A DNA stretch of 64,000 bases from Methylobacterium sp. E-066. Lineage in GTDB: Bacteria; Pseudomonadota; Alphaproteobacteria; Rhizobiales; Beijerinckiaceae. Positions 37,399 to 48,468 of the stretch are shown here, in pieces; the stretch's first letter is position 1, and each line of letters begins with the position of its first letter. The notes below the pieces were generated by a model that was given only the letters and a program-made list of their open reading frames with translations, was not told where the DNA came from and made no database searches. A program made the translations under genes and the position numbers. The stretch is taken from the NCBI RefSeq assembly GCF_022829635.1, contig NZ_JAKSYO010000183.1:124001-188000 (forward strand), in the 5' to 3' direction.

Positions 37399-38721
37399 TC
37401 AGGCGCGCGCCGCGAGCCAAGCCTCGATCTCACCGATCAGCGCCGCGCGGGCGCCCTCATGCGTGACCGACTCGACAGCCTCGCCGACGAAAGCCTGGAC
37501 CAGCAGGCTCTCAGCCACCGCGCGGGGCAGGCCGCGGGCCATCAGGTAGAACAGCAGGTCGTCGTCCGGGGCGCCGCAGGTGGCACCATGGCCACAGGCG
37601 ACGTCGTCGGCGAAGATCTCCAGCTCCGGCTTGTTCATCATCTGCCCCTCGTCGCTGAGGAGCAGGCAATCCGACTTCATCTTGCCGTCGGTCTGCTGCG
37701 CGGCCTGCCGAACGATGATCTTGCCCTGGAACACGCCGGTGGCGTCCCCGTCGATCACCGTCTTGAACATCTCGCGGCCGACGCCGCCCACGGCCGCGTG
37801 GTCAGCAAGCAGGGTCGAGTCGGCCAGCTGGCCGTTGCCGAGCATCGCGGCACCGTTGACCACGGCGTTCACGTTCGCGCCCGCGACATGCATGAAGATC
37901 TGATGGCGCGAGAGGACGGCACCGGTGACGAGGTTGACCGTCTCCAGCTGCGACTCGTCATCGAGACGCACGCTGATCGTTGAGAGCGCGATGGCGGCGT
38001 CGCCCTCGCGGTTGAGCCGGGCATGGCGGAACACAGCCTGCTTGCCGACCCGCACGTCGAGGGCGTCATTCGGCTGGTAGGTCAGGCCGTTCGGACCCTC
38101 GTGGCTCTCCAGCAGGGTCAGCTCCGCGCCGTCGCCGAGATCGACCAGCACGCGGGTGGCGGTCGAGAAGCCCTCGGACCCGCTCCCGATGAAGCGCAGG
38201 TGCAGGGCCCGCTCGATCTTCGTGCTGGCCGCCACCGAGATCAGCGCGCCGTCGGCCAGGAAGGCGGTGTTGAGCTGGTAGACCGGGTTCTCTCGGGCCT
38301 GCTCGACCGGGGCCAGCAGCCTGAGGCGCGCATCGCTCTTGCCCATCGCATCGTTGAGCGGCGTGACCGTAAGGCCGGCCGGCAAGCCGTCGAGGTCCGA
38401 GAGCGGCCGGATGAGATGGCCGTTGACGAAGGTCAGGCGTGCGGCGTCGATACCGGCAAAGCCCTTCGCCGAAGCGACGGCGGCCTGCGCGGCCTTCGGC
38501 GACGGAGCCTCGGCCGGGGGCACGGCCTCCTTCATGGCGGCGCGCAGATCGGTGTACTTGAACGCCTCGACCCGCCGGCTCGGCAGGCCGGTGGCTTCGA
38601 AGAAACGGAACGCCTCCTCGCGGGCGATCGCCTCTTCCGAGGCGAAGCTCTTGCGCGCGGATTCGAACAGGCTCGACAGCCCGGTCTCGGCGCTGGTGCG
38701 CAGGTTCTGGATGTCGGCCAT
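37399..38721 (-). CDS. sufD: SufD, Fe-S cluster scaffold subunit
   Basis: A 440-residue component of the SufBCD scaffold complex. The N-terminal helical part is followed by the beta-helix core with LRFIGSGSEGFSTATRVLVD, VNGAAMLGNGQLADSTLLADHA and the C-terminal DDVACGHGATCGAPDDDLLFYLMARG signature including the His used with SufB at the assembly interface. ATG 38721 starts MADIQNLRT. It lies 4 bp after sufC. Confidence 0.95.
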   Translation of the reverse strand: MADIQNLRTSAETGLSSLFESARKSFASEEAIAREEAFRFFEATGLPSRRVEAFKYTDLRAAMKEAVPPAEAPSPKAAQAAVASAKGFAGIDAARLTFVNGHLIRPLSDLDGLPAGLTVTPLNDAMGKSDARLRLLAPVEQARENPVYQLNTAFLADGALISVAASTKIERALHLRFIGSGSEGFSTATRVLVDLGDGAELTLLESHEGPNGLTYQPNDALDVRVGKQAVFRHARLNREGDAAIALSTISVRLDDESQLETVNLVTGAVLSRHQIFMHVAGANVNAVVNGAAMLGNGQLADSTLLADHAAVGGVGREMFKTVIDGDATGVFQGKIIVRQAAQQTDGKMKSDCLLLSDEGQMMNKPELEIFADDVACGHGATCGAPDDDLLFYLMARGLPRAVAESLLVQAFVGEAVESVTHEGARAALIGEIEAWLAARA

Positions 38722-38725
38722 GGGC

Positions 38726-39478
<753 letters not shown>

Positions 39479-39622
39479 GTTAGTTCAAGTCCTATCGAAC
39501 GGCGGGCCGGACCCGTGCGCCGACTGCGCGCCGTCAGTTCCTGTCGTGCCGCCACCGGGACGGCCATTTTGAAAGCTTTTCCGCACGGACACGAGCGTCG
39601 AAGCCTTCGCTCGATCCGGCCG

Positions 39623-39650
39623 GCGATCATGGCGAGGACGCCATGATCGC
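39623..39650 (-). other. Perfect hairpin between sufB and sufC
   Basis: GCGATCATGGCG (39623-39634) and CGCCATGATCGC (39639-39650) form a perfect 12-bp stem with a 4-nt loop in the 197-bp gap between sufB and sufC. No U-run follows in the direction of the operon. It could protect or process the mRNA and set the subunit ratio. Confidence 0.5.
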
Positions 39651-39675
39651 TTCGTTTCGTTGATCCGCGGTGGGA

Positions 39676-41145
<1,470 letters not shown>

Positions 41146-41214
41146 TAGCATCTCCTGGCAAGCCCGGTTTCAAGGACCGGGAAGCGTCTGTCGGAAAGCG
41201 TGGGACGCGGTCGC

Positions 41215-42384
41215 TCAGGCCGCGTGCCCTCGCCGCTTATATAGGGGCTGCAAGGCCCGTTCGCAGGCGTCGAGAAAGCGTGACGCATCCTCGTCCACCG
41301 TGTTCCAGCCGAGGCTGACGCGCAGCGCCCCCCCGGCAAGCTTGGGATCGACGCTCATCGCCGCCAGCGTCGCCGAGCGCGCGACCTTGCCCGAGGAGCA
41401 GGCCGAGCCCGACGACACCGCCACGCCGGCGAGGTCGAGGGCGATCAGCGCCGCGGGGGCGTCGAGGCCCGGAACCGCGAAGCTGAGCGTGTTGGGCAGG
41501 CGCGGCGCATCGGCCGCGAACACCACCGCGTCGGGGGCCCGGGCAAGCACGCCCGCCTCGATCCGGTCGCGCAGGCCTGAGAGGCGTGCGGCTTCCTGGT
41601 CGAGCACCGCGCCGGCGATCCGTGCCGCCTCGCCCATGCCGACGATGGCCGGCAGGCACTCGGTGCCGCAGCGCTGGCGCTGCTCCTGGCCGCCGCCGCG
41701 CAGGAAGGCGCTGTCCAGGGCGACGCCATCGGCCAGGATCATCGCGCCGACGCCCTTCGGCGCCGCGAATTTGTGGCCCGACAGGGTGAGCGCATCGAGC
41801 CCGAGGGCGTCCATGTCGAGGGCGATCTTGCCGACCGCCTGCACGGCGTCGCTGTGCACCAACGCCCGGCCATGGGCGCGAGCCAAAGCAACGATCTCGG
41901 CCAGGGGCTGGATCGCGCCGGTCTCGTTGTTCGCGGCGTGGACCGAGATCAGCACGCTCTCGCCCGCCAGCGCGGCGAGGCGGGTTTCGAGGACCGCGAG
42001 GTCGATCAAGCCGTCCGAGGTGACCGGTAACTGCTCGACCGCGTCCTCGGGGAAGCGATGGCCGGCGGCCACGCAAGGGTGTTCCGTCGCCGAATGGAGA
42101 AGCCGGGTCGGCTTCTGCTGCCCGCGGCGGCCGAGCGCCCCGGACAGGACTGCGTTTGCGGCTTCCGTTCCGCCGCTGGTGAACAGCACCTGCGCCGGGC
42201 GAGCGCCGACCAGGGCGGCGACCTGGGCGCGGGCGGCCTCCAAGGCGGCGCGGGCGGCGCGGCCCTCCTGGTGGATCGACGAGGGGTTGCCGGGCAGCAT
42301 CAGCGCGCGCGCCACCGCATCCGCCACGGCCGGGCGGACCGGGGCGGTCGCGTTATAATCGAGATAGGCGCGGGCCCGACTCAT
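41215..42384 (-). CDS. Cysteine desulfurase, IscS/NifS-like (group I)
   Basis: A PLP enzyme of 389 residues and the first gene of the suf operon. Features are LDYNATAPVRP, GNPSSIHQEGRAAR, TSGGTEAAN, the PLP lysine in LSGHKFAAPKGVGAM, and the active Cys in VSSGSACSSGKVARS, the longer loop of group I enzymes. It is distinct from the group II SufS at the other end of the operon. Two desulfurases in one suf operon is common in this bacterial group. Irr-like boxes lie about 150 bp upstream. Confidence 0.93.
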   Translation of the reverse strand: MSRARAYLDYNATAPVRPAVADAVARALMLPGNPSSIHQEGRAARAALEAARAQVAALVGARPAQVLFTSGGTEAANAVLSGALGRRGQQKPTRLLHSATEHPCVAAGHRFPEDAVEQLPVTSDGLIDLAVLETRLAALAGESVLISVHAANNETGAIQPLAEIVALARAHGRALVHSDAVQAVGKIALDMDALGLDALTLSGHKFAAPKGVGAMILADGVALDSAFLRGGGQEQRQRCGTECLPAIVGMGEAARIAGAVLDQEAARLSGLRDRIEAGVLARAPDAVVFAADAPRLPNTLSFAVPGLDAPAALIALDLAGVAVSSGSACSSGKVARSATLAAMSVDPKLAGGALRVSLGWNTVDEDASRFLDACERALQPLYKRRGHAA

Positions 42385-42529
42385 GCTGATTCCGTGTCGT
42401 CCCCTGGTACGGCGCGTACAATTCCTTGCCCGCGCACCGGTCCGCCGTGCTAAGGCGCGCCGACAAATGAGGTCTCGCCAACCGAAAGGCTGGCACAGGG
42501 AGCTAGCATGGCCTGCCGGCTCGCCTTAC

Positions 42530-42546
42530 TTTAGAATAGTTCTAAT
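42530..42546. promoter_or_regulatory. Irr-type iron control element, box 1
   Basis: TTTAGAATAGTTCTAAT matches TTTAGAA-N3-TTCTAAA, the consensus of the Irr iron/heme regulator of alphaproteobacteria, in all but the last base. It lies in the divergent region between the suf operon and the hydrolase gene. Confidence 0.7.
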
Positions 42547-42548
42547 CG

Positions 42549-42565
42549 CCTAGAACTGTTCTAAG
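42549..42565. promoter_or_regulatory. Irr-type iron control element, box 2
   Basis: CCTAGAACTGTTCTAAG keeps the inner TAGAA-N3-TTCTA palindrome. Its centre is 19 bp from that of box 1, about two helical turns, so two regulator dimers could bind on the same face of the DNA. Confidence 0.65.
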
Positions 42566-42657
42566 AGCGTTTGTATGGTGTGCGTGCGGCGAGTCAAGGC
42601 TGCCTCTTCACTGCCCCTGATCGCGCGGCCGGCGACCGCTGAAACGAGAGTCGAACG

Positions 42658-43314
42658 ATGCCCGAAGTTATCTTCACCGGCCCGGCCGGACGTCTGGAAG
42701 GGCGGTACCAAGCCCCCAAGAAGCGCGGCGCGCCGATTGCCATTGTGCTGCACCCGCACCCCCAGTTCGGGGGCACGATGAACAATCAAATTGTGTACAA
42801 CCTTTTCTACACCTTCGCCAATCGCGGCTTTGCAGCCCTGCGTTTCAATTTCCGCGGGGTCGGCCGCAGCCAGGGTGCATTCGATCACGGCTCGGGCGAG
42901 CTGTCCGACGCGGCCGCGGCCCTCGACTGGGTGCAGTCCGTCAACCCGGAGGCGAAGTCGTGCTGGATCGCCGGCGTGTCGTTCGGCGCGTGGATCGGCA
43001 TGCAGCTGCTGATGCGGCGTCCCGAGATCGAGGGCTTCATCTCGATCGCCGCGATGGCCAACCGCTTCGACTTCACCTTCCTGGCCCCCTGCCCCTCGTC
43101 CGGCCTGTTCGTGCACGGCTCCGAGGACCGGGTCGCGCCGGCCCGGGACGTCATGCCGGTCATCGAAAAGGTGAAGGTTCAGAAGGGCGTCATCATCGAG
43201 CACCAGATGGTCGAGGGGGCCAACCACTTCTTCGACGGCAAGGTCGACGAGCTGACCCAGACGGTCGACACCTATCTCGACAAGCGCCTCGGCAAGCGCG
43301 AGGAGGCCGCCTGA
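42658..43314 (+). CDS. Alpha/beta hydrolase (suf-divergent)
   Basis: A 218-residue cytoplasmic protein with IVLHPHPQFGGTMNNQIV near the N-terminus, LRFNFRGVGRSQGAFDHG, the nucleophile elbow AGVSFGAW, a late acid VHGSEDRVAP and the His in EGANHFFDGKVDEL. This conserved HPHP...GGTMNN group is widespread; the substrate is unknown. It reads away from the suf operon and may share the Irr-box region. The ATG at 42658 follows GAGAG. Confidence 0.9.
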   Translation: MPEVIFTGPAGRLEGRYQAPKKRGAPIAIVLHPHPQFGGTMNNQIVYNLFYTFANRGFAALRFNFRGVGRSQGAFDHGSGELSDAAAALDWVQSVNPEAKSCWIAGVSFGAWIGMQLLMRRPEIEGFISIAAMANRFDFTFLAPCPSSGLFVHGSEDRVAPARDVMPVIEKVKVQKGVIIEHQMVEGANHFFDGKVDELTQTVDTYLDKRLGKREEAA

Positions 43315-43400
43315 CGCCGCAGGCCTCGCGCCTTGACGGGGGCAGGCCCGGGGAATACGGCGCGGGCTTCGAACGCCGCGGCTGAACCTTTGCAGGTCTG

Positions 43401-43787
43401 ATGTCAGAGAGCCCGTCCGACCAACCTGTCGTGCTGCTGGTGGAAGATGACGGCCTCCTGCTCATGGAGGCGTCGGACACCCTGGCGGATGCCGGCTTCA
43501 CCGTGCTGGAGGCGAGCCACGCCGACAAGGCGCTCAAGGTCCTCGAAAACCGCGACGATGTCGGCGTCCTGATGACGGATGTCGACATGCCGCAGGGCTC
43601 GATGGACGGGTTCGCCCTGGCCCGTCTGGTGGCGCATCGCTGGCCGTCGATCCCCGTGCTGGTGGTCTCCGGCATGGGCACGCCCGGCCCGAACGACATG
43701 CCGGACGGCGCCCGGTTCATTCCGAAGCCCTACGAGCCGACGACCCTGGTCCGAACTCTGCAGGCTTTCCTCCGTCGCGCGGCGTGA
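43401..43787 (+). CDS. Single-domain response regulator
   Basis: A 128-residue receiver domain with no output domain. Acidic pocket EDD (16-18), phosphoacceptor Asp in LMTDVDMPQG, the Ser of VVSGMG and the Lys in IPKPYEP. Such lone receivers act by protein contact or in phosphorelays. No histidine kinase is nearby. It is followed 58 bp later by metZ. Confidence 0.93.
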   Translation: MSESPSDQPVVLLVEDDGLLLMEASDTLADAGFTVLEASHADKALKVLENRDDVGVLMTDVDMPQGSMDGFALARLVAHRWPSIPVLVVSGMGTPGPNDMPDGARFIPKPYEPTTLVRTLQAFLRRAA

Positions 43788-43845
43788 AGCCTTTCCCGGC
43801 TCGGGCGCATCGACGATCCGGGCGCCGAACACCCGACCGAGAGCC

Positions 43846-45138
43846 ATGACGGATTTGAGCCGCAAGCACCGTTTCGCGACCCGGGCCATCCATGCCGGCG
43901 CGGCGCCGGACCCCGCCACCGGCGCGCGGGTCCAGCCGATCTACTTCACCAACGGCTTCGTGTTCGAGTCCACCGAGCAGGCGGCCGACATCTTCGCCGG
44001 CCGCCGGTCCGGTTTTTCTTATTCGCGCGGCTCGAACCCGACGGTGGCCGCCTTGGAGCGGCGGGTGGCCGACCTCGAAGGCGCCAAGGCCGGTGTGGCG
44101 GTGTCCTCCGGGCAGTCGGCGATGCTGCTCGTGCTGATGACGCTGATGAAGAGCGGCGATGCCTACGTGGCCTCGCCGCGGCTGTTCGGCGGGTCCCTGG
44201 GCCTGATGCGCCGCCTCGACGGCCGCTACGACCTGAAGCCGCGCTTCGCCGCCGGCATGACCCCGGAGGATTTCGAGGCGGCGATCACGCCGGACTGCCG
44301 GGCCATCTTCTGCGAGTCGATCGTGAACCCGTGCGCCTCGGTGGTGGATCTCGACGGGATCGCTGCGGTGGCCCGTCGCCACGGCCTGCCCCTCGTGGTC
44401 GACAACACCCTGGCCTCGCCGGCGCTGATCCGGCCGATCGAGCACGGTGCGGACATCGTCTGGCACTCGACCTCGAAGTTCCTGAGCGGTTCGGGCCAGA
44501 CCATCGGCGGCATGATCTGCGATGCCGGCTCCTTCGACTGGACCCGGACCAGCGGCTACAACCTGATCACCGAGCCCTGGCCTGACTACGACGGCCTCGT
44601 CCTGACCAAGAGCTTCCCCGAGACACCGTTCGCGGCCGCTTGTCGGTTCTTCGGCCTGCGCGACCTCGGCCCAGGCCTGTCGCCGATGAACGCGTTCCTG
44701 ACCCTGATGGGCATCGAGACGCTGCCGCTGCGCATGGAGCGCCACTGCGCCAACGCCCGCGCCGTCGCGGCCTACCTCAAGGACCATCCGGCGGTGGCCT
44801 GGGTGAGCTATCCCGGCCTGCCGGGCCAGACCGGGGAGGAGCTCGCTCGGCGCTACACGCCGCAGGGGCCGGGCTCGATCTTCACCTTCGCGCTGAAGGG
44901 CGGCGAGCCGGCGGCCCTGGCATTCATCGCCGGGCTCGAGCTGATCTCGCACCTCGTCAACATCGGCGAGATCAAGTCGTTGGCGATCCACCCGTCCTCG
45001 ACCACGCACCGGCAATTGCCGGAGGGCGAGAAGGCTGCCGCCCAGGTCGGCCCCGAGACCGTGCGGCTGTCGATCGGCCTGGAGAACGAGGCCGACCTGA
45101 TCGCCGACCTCAGCCAAGCGCTCGACAAGCTCGGCTGA
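43846..45138 (+). CDS. metZ: O-succinylhomoserine sulfhydrylase
   Basis: A PLP enzyme of 430 residues in the Cys/Met metabolism family that makes homocysteine from an activated homoserine and sulfide. Features: TRAIHAGAAPDPATGARVQP at the N-terminus, YSRGSNPTVAALERRVADLE, SSGQSAM, the PLP lysine in HSTSKFLSGSGQTIGG and the late SLAIHPSSTTHRQL. The ATG at 43846 gives the usual length. The acyl group used (succinyl or acetyl) is inferred from similarity to MetZ. Confidence 0.9.
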   Translation: MTDLSRKHRFATRAIHAGAAPDPATGARVQPIYFTNGFVFESTEQAADIFAGRRSGFSYSRGSNPTVAALERRVADLEGAKAGVAVSSGQSAMLLVLMTLMKSGDAYVASPRLFGGSLGLMRRLDGRYDLKPRFAAGMTPEDFEAAITPDCRAIFCESIVNPCASVVDLDGIAAVARRHGLPLVVDNTLASPALIRPIEHGADIVWHSTSKFLSGSGQTIGGMICDAGSFDWTRTSGYNLITEPWPDYDGLVLTKSFPETPFAAACRFFGLRDLGPGLSPMNAFLTLMGIETLPLRMERHCANARAVAAYLKDHPAVAWVSYPGLPGQTGEELARRYTPQGPGSIFTFALKGGEPAALAFIAGLELISHLVNIGEIKSLAIHPSSTTHRQLPEGEKAAAQVGPETVRLSIGLENEADLIADLSQALDKLG

Positions 45139-45191
45139 GAGGATAGGGTCTGGCGGCTGACGCGCAGGATCGGGTCTATCTCAACCCCCGC

Positions 45192-45304
45192 CCTCATCCT
45201 GAGGTGTGAGCGCAGCGAGCCTCGACGGAGCCCTCCAGGGATCGCGTGGCCGGCTGGAAGGCTCCTTCGAGGCGACCGCTTCGCGGCCGCACCTCAGGAT
45301 GAGG
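45192..45304. repeat. Palindromic repeat (copy D)
   Basis: A 113-bp core with the same arms as the other copies, between convergent metZ and thiolase genes. Its right flank (GAATTGGGTTGGAAGG, then GCCGATCA) resembles the reverse complement of the left flank of copy C. Confidence 0.75.
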
Positions 45305-45398
45305 GAATTGGGTTGGAAGGGCGCCGCCGATCATGGCCTGGCGGGCCCCTTGTAGCGTACCGTCGCGGCCGGTGCTCAACGGCGGTTCTGACCTCGGC

Positions 45399-46568
45399 TC
45401 AGCGTCGCCGCTCCAGGATCGACACGTAATTGGCGACCGCCGCGCCGCCCATGTTGAAGATCCCGGCCAGGTTCGCGCCGGGGACCTGCATGTCGCCGGC
45501 CTCGCCCATGAGCTGGAGGCAGGCCATCACGTGCATCGAGACGCCCGTGGCGCCGACCGGATGGCCCTTGGACTTCAGCCCACCGGACGGGTTGATCGGC
45601 AGCCGGCCGCCCTTCTCGGTCAGGCCCTCGCGGACGACGCGGAAACCCTGGCCGGGCTCGGCCAGCCCCATCGCCTCGTACTCGATGAGTTCGGCGATGG
45701 TGAAGCAGTCGTGCGTCTCGACGAAGGACAGGTCATCGTTGCCGATCCCGGCCTGCGCACGGGCCTTCTCCCAGGCGAGCCGGGCGCCCTTGAATTCGGT
45801 CGGGTCCCGGCGCGACAGGGGCAGGATGTCGTTGACATGCGCCCGGGCGCGGAAGCCGATGGCGCGGGCCAACCCTTCGGCGGTCTCGGCATCCGCCACC
45901 ACGAGGGCGGCAGCGCCGTCCGAGATCAGCGAGCAATCGGTGCGCCGGAGCGGTGCCGCCACGTAGGGGTTCTTGTCCGAGACTGTGTTGCAGAACGCGA
46001 AGCCGAGATCTTTTCGCAATTGCGCGTAGGGGTTGGCGACGCCGTTGCGGTGGTTCTTAGCAGCGATGCGGGCCAACTCCTCGCTGCGGTCGCCGTAGCG
46101 CTGGAAATAGCCCGCCGCGATCCGCCCGAACACGCCGGCGAAGCCGCCCTCGATGTCGGCCTCCTCCTTCCGGTAGGAGGCACTGAGCAGGATGTCGCCG
46201 GTCTCGGCCACGGATTTCGCCGTCATCTTCTCGGCGCCGACCACCAGGGCGATCCGGCCGCGGCCGCTGTCGACGAAATCGAGGGCCGCGTAGAGCGCCG
46301 CCGAGCCGGTGGCGCAGGCGTTCTCCAGATGCGTCGCCGGCGCGTGGGCGAGGCCCGGCCGATTCAGGGCGACCTGCGACCCCTCGAAACCCTGCTTCGA
46401 GAAGCCGGTGTTCATGACGCCGACATAGATCCCGTCGACCTGGGACTCCTCGACGCCGGCATGTGTCAGCGCCTCGCCCGACACCCGTGCGATCAGGCCC
46501 TCGACATCCGGTTCCTCGAGCTTGCCGAAGGGGGTGTGGGCCCAGCCCACGATGCAGGCACGCGTCAT
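45399..46568 (-). CDS. Thiolase family protein (acetyl-CoA acetyltransferase-like)
   Basis: A 389-residue cytoplasmic enzyme for thiolytic cleavage or Claisen condensation of acyl-CoA. The nucleophilic Cys is in LENACATGSAAL, and the later motifs are FVETHDCFTIAE and NPSGGLKSKGHPVGATGVSM. The final GGAAVANY differs from the CxGxG of classical thiolases, placing it in the SCP-x/thiolase-like branch. The ATG at 46568 starts MTRACIVGWAHTPFGK. It follows the dehydratase gene with a 66-bp gap and may share its transcript. Confidence 0.88.
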   Translation of the reverse strand: MTRACIVGWAHTPFGKLEEPDVEGLIARVSGEALTHAGVEESQVDGIYVGVMNTGFSKQGFEGSQVALNRPGLAHAPATHLENACATGSAALYAALDFVDSGRGRIALVVGAEKMTAKSVAETGDILLSASYRKEEADIEGGFAGVFGRIAAGYFQRYGDRSEELARIAAKNHRNGVANPYAQLRKDLGFAFCNTVSDKNPYVAAPLRRTDCSLISDGAAALVVADAETAEGLARAIGFRARAHVNDILPLSRRDPTEFKGARLAWEKARAQAGIGNDDLSFVETHDCFTIAELIEYEAMGLAEPGQGFRVVREGLTEKGGRLPINPSGGLKSKGHPVGATGVSMHVMACLQLMGEAGDMQVPGANLAGIFNMGGAAVANYVSILERRR

Positions 46569-46634
46569 GTTGTCGACTCCTCCCGATTCTTCGCCGAACG
46601 ATGGGCCCGGCATGCGCAGGGATCAAGCCGCGCC

Positions 46635-48353
46635 TCAGCCGGGCTCGCCGTCCCCGATCAGGAAGTCGAAGTCGCAGCCTTCCGGCGCCTGGGTGACGGT
46701 GCGCCGGTAGAGCGCCTTGTAGCCGCGCTTGGGTGCCGGCGGCGGTTGATGGTCCGCGAGGCGCCGGGCGATCTCGGCCTCGTCCACCAGGAGGTCGATC
46801 CGCTTGTCCCGGATCGACAGGCGGATCCGATCGCCGTCGCGCACGGCCCCGAGCGGTCCGCCGATGGCCGCCTCGGGGGCGATGTGGAGCACGATCGACC
46901 CGAAGGCGGTGCCGGACATCCGCGCGTCGGAAATCCGCACCATATCCTTGATCCCCGCCCGGGCGAGTTTCTTGGGGATCGGCAGGTAGCCGGCCTCGGG
47001 CATGCCGGCGGCATGTGGTCCGGCATTCTGCAATACCAGCACGTCGCCTGGGGCCACGTCGAGATCCGGGTCGTCGATCCGCCGGCTCAAGTCTTCGAGG
47101 CCGGTGAACACCACCGCCCGCCCCTCGGATTCGAACAGCTCCGGCGTCGCAGCGGCGCGCTTGAAGATCGCCCCGTCGGGAGCGAGGTTGCCGGTGAGCG
47201 CGACCAGCCCACCCACCGGCGAGACCGGGTTGTCGAAGGCGCGGATCACCGCGCGGTCGACCCAGCCAGGCGGCTCGTCCAGGCGTTCGGCCAGGGTGCG
47301 GCCCTCCACGTCTACGGTGTCGAGGTGCAGGAGCGGGCGCAGTTCGCGCAGCAGCGCACCCATGCCGCCGGCCGCATGGAAATCCTCCATGTAGCCCTCG
47401 CCCACCGGCTTCAGGTCGACCAGCACCGGCGTCTCGTCCGAGATGGCGTTGAAGCGCCCGGCGGGGATGCGGATGCCGAGGCGCCCGGCGATGGCCGTGA
47501 GGTGCACGATGGCGTTGGTGGAGCCCGACACCGCCATCAGGACCCGGATCGCGTTCTCGACCGATTTTTCCGTGATGACCTGCGCCGGCGTGACCTTGGT
47601 CTGGATCAGCCGCACGGCGGCGCGGCCGGTCTCCTCGGCGGCCACCAGCCGGTCCGAATGCACGGCCGGGATCGCGGCGGTTCCGGGCAGCGACATGCCG
47701 AGCGCCTCGGCGATGCACGCCATGGTCGAGGCCGTGCCCATCACCGCACAGGTGCCGGCCGTGACCGAGAGCCGGCCCTCAACCTCGGCGATCTCCTCCG
47801 CATCCACTGTGCCGGCCCGGTACTTGGCCCAAAAGCCCCGGCAATCGGTGCAGGCGCCGAGGCGCTGACCCTTGTGGCGGCCGGTGGACATCGGGCCGGT
47901 TACGACCTGGATCGCCGGAAGGCCCGCGGAGGCCGCGCCCATGAGCTGGGCCGGTACGGTCTTGTCGCAGCCGCCGATCAGCACGACCGCGTCCATCGGC
48001 TGGGCCTGGATCATCTCCTCCGTGTCCATGGCCATGAGGTTGCGGTACATCATGCTGGTCGGGTTGAGGAAAACCTCGCCCAGCGACACGGTCGGGAAAG
48101 GCCGCGGCAGGGCTCCCGCCGCCAGCACTCCGCGCGAGACCGCCTCCACCAGTTCCGGCATGCTCCGATGGCAGTTGTTGAAGCCGGACGGCGTCATGGC
48201 GATGCCGACCACCGGCTTGTCGAGGAGCGTGCGCGAGATGCCCATGGACCGGGCGAAGGAGCGGCGCAGGTAGCGGGCAAAATCCCGGTCGCCGTAATTG
48301 GTCAGGCCCCGGTCGAGGCCGTGCGGTTCGGCGGTGCCGGACTCGTCGCTCAT
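46635..48353 (-). CDS. IlvD/Edd family dehydratase (sugar-acid dehydratase-like)
   Basis: A 572-residue Fe-S dehydratase. The cluster/Mg segments are VVLIGGCDKTVPAQLMGA, GACTDCRGFW and SVTAGTCAVMGTASTMACIAEALGM. GTCAVMGTASTM rather than GACGGMYTANTM points to aldonic-acid dehydratases (L-arabonate type) rather than amino-acid IlvD. It removes water from a sugar acid to give a 2-keto-3-deoxy acid. The exact sugar is not known. Confidence 0.88.
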   Translation of the reverse strand: MSDESGTAEPHGLDRGLTNYGDRDFARYLRRSFARSMGISRTLLDKPVVGIAMTPSGFNNCHRSMPELVEAVSRGVLAAGALPRPFPTVSLGEVFLNPTSMMYRNLMAMDTEEMIQAQPMDAVVLIGGCDKTVPAQLMGAASAGLPAIQVVTGPMSTGRHKGQRLGACTDCRGFWAKYRAGTVDAEEIAEVEGRLSVTAGTCAVMGTASTMACIAEALGMSLPGTAAIPAVHSDRLVAAEETGRAAVRLIQTKVTPAQVITEKSVENAIRVLMAVSGSTNAIVHLTAIAGRLGIRIPAGRFNAISDETPVLVDLKPVGEGYMEDFHAAGGMGALLRELRPLLHLDTVDVEGRTLAERLDEPPGWVDRAVIRAFDNPVSPVGGLVALTGNLAPDGAIFKRAAATPELFESEGRAVVFTGLEDLSRRIDDPDLDVAPGDVLVLQNAGPHAAGMPEAGYLPIPKKLARAGIKDMVRISDARMSGTAFGSIVLHIAPEAAIGGPLGAVRDGDRIRLSIRDKRIDLLVDEAEIARRLADHQPPPAPKRGYKALYRRTVTQAPEGCDFDFLIGDGEPG

Positions 48354-48378
48354 CGTTTCGCTCCCGAAGTGGTCCAGC

Positions 48379-48468
48379 TCAGCGCAGGTGGAACGCGATC
48401 CAGGCGACCGCGACGAACACCGCGCCGGTGATCAACCATTGCGCGAAGACGCGATAGCGGATTCTCAC
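48379..48468 (-). CDS. 29-residue single-helix membrane ORF overlapping the Nudix gene
   Basis: A GTG at 48468 overlaps the Nudix stop codon (GTGA), followed by 29 codons to TGA at 48379-48381. The product is RIRYRVFAQ, then a hydrophobic helix (WLITGAVFVAVAWIAF) and HLR. Basic residues at both ends suit a single membrane span. The 4-nt overlap suggests coupled translation. It fills the gap between the Nudix and dehydratase genes. Function unknown. Confidence 0.5.
   Translation of the reverse strand: MRIRYRVFAQWLITGAVFVAVAWIAFHLR

Noticed and set aside
43788..43845. SAM-type riboswitch upstream of metZ
   Set aside because: Such riboswitches precede met genes in related bacteria, but the gap after the response-regulator gene is only 58 bp and I see no matching pseudoknot or conserved core.
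45333..48431. Plus-strand frame of over 1000 codons opposite the thiolase and dehydratase genes
   Set aside because: Shadow of two well-identified minus-strand enzymes.
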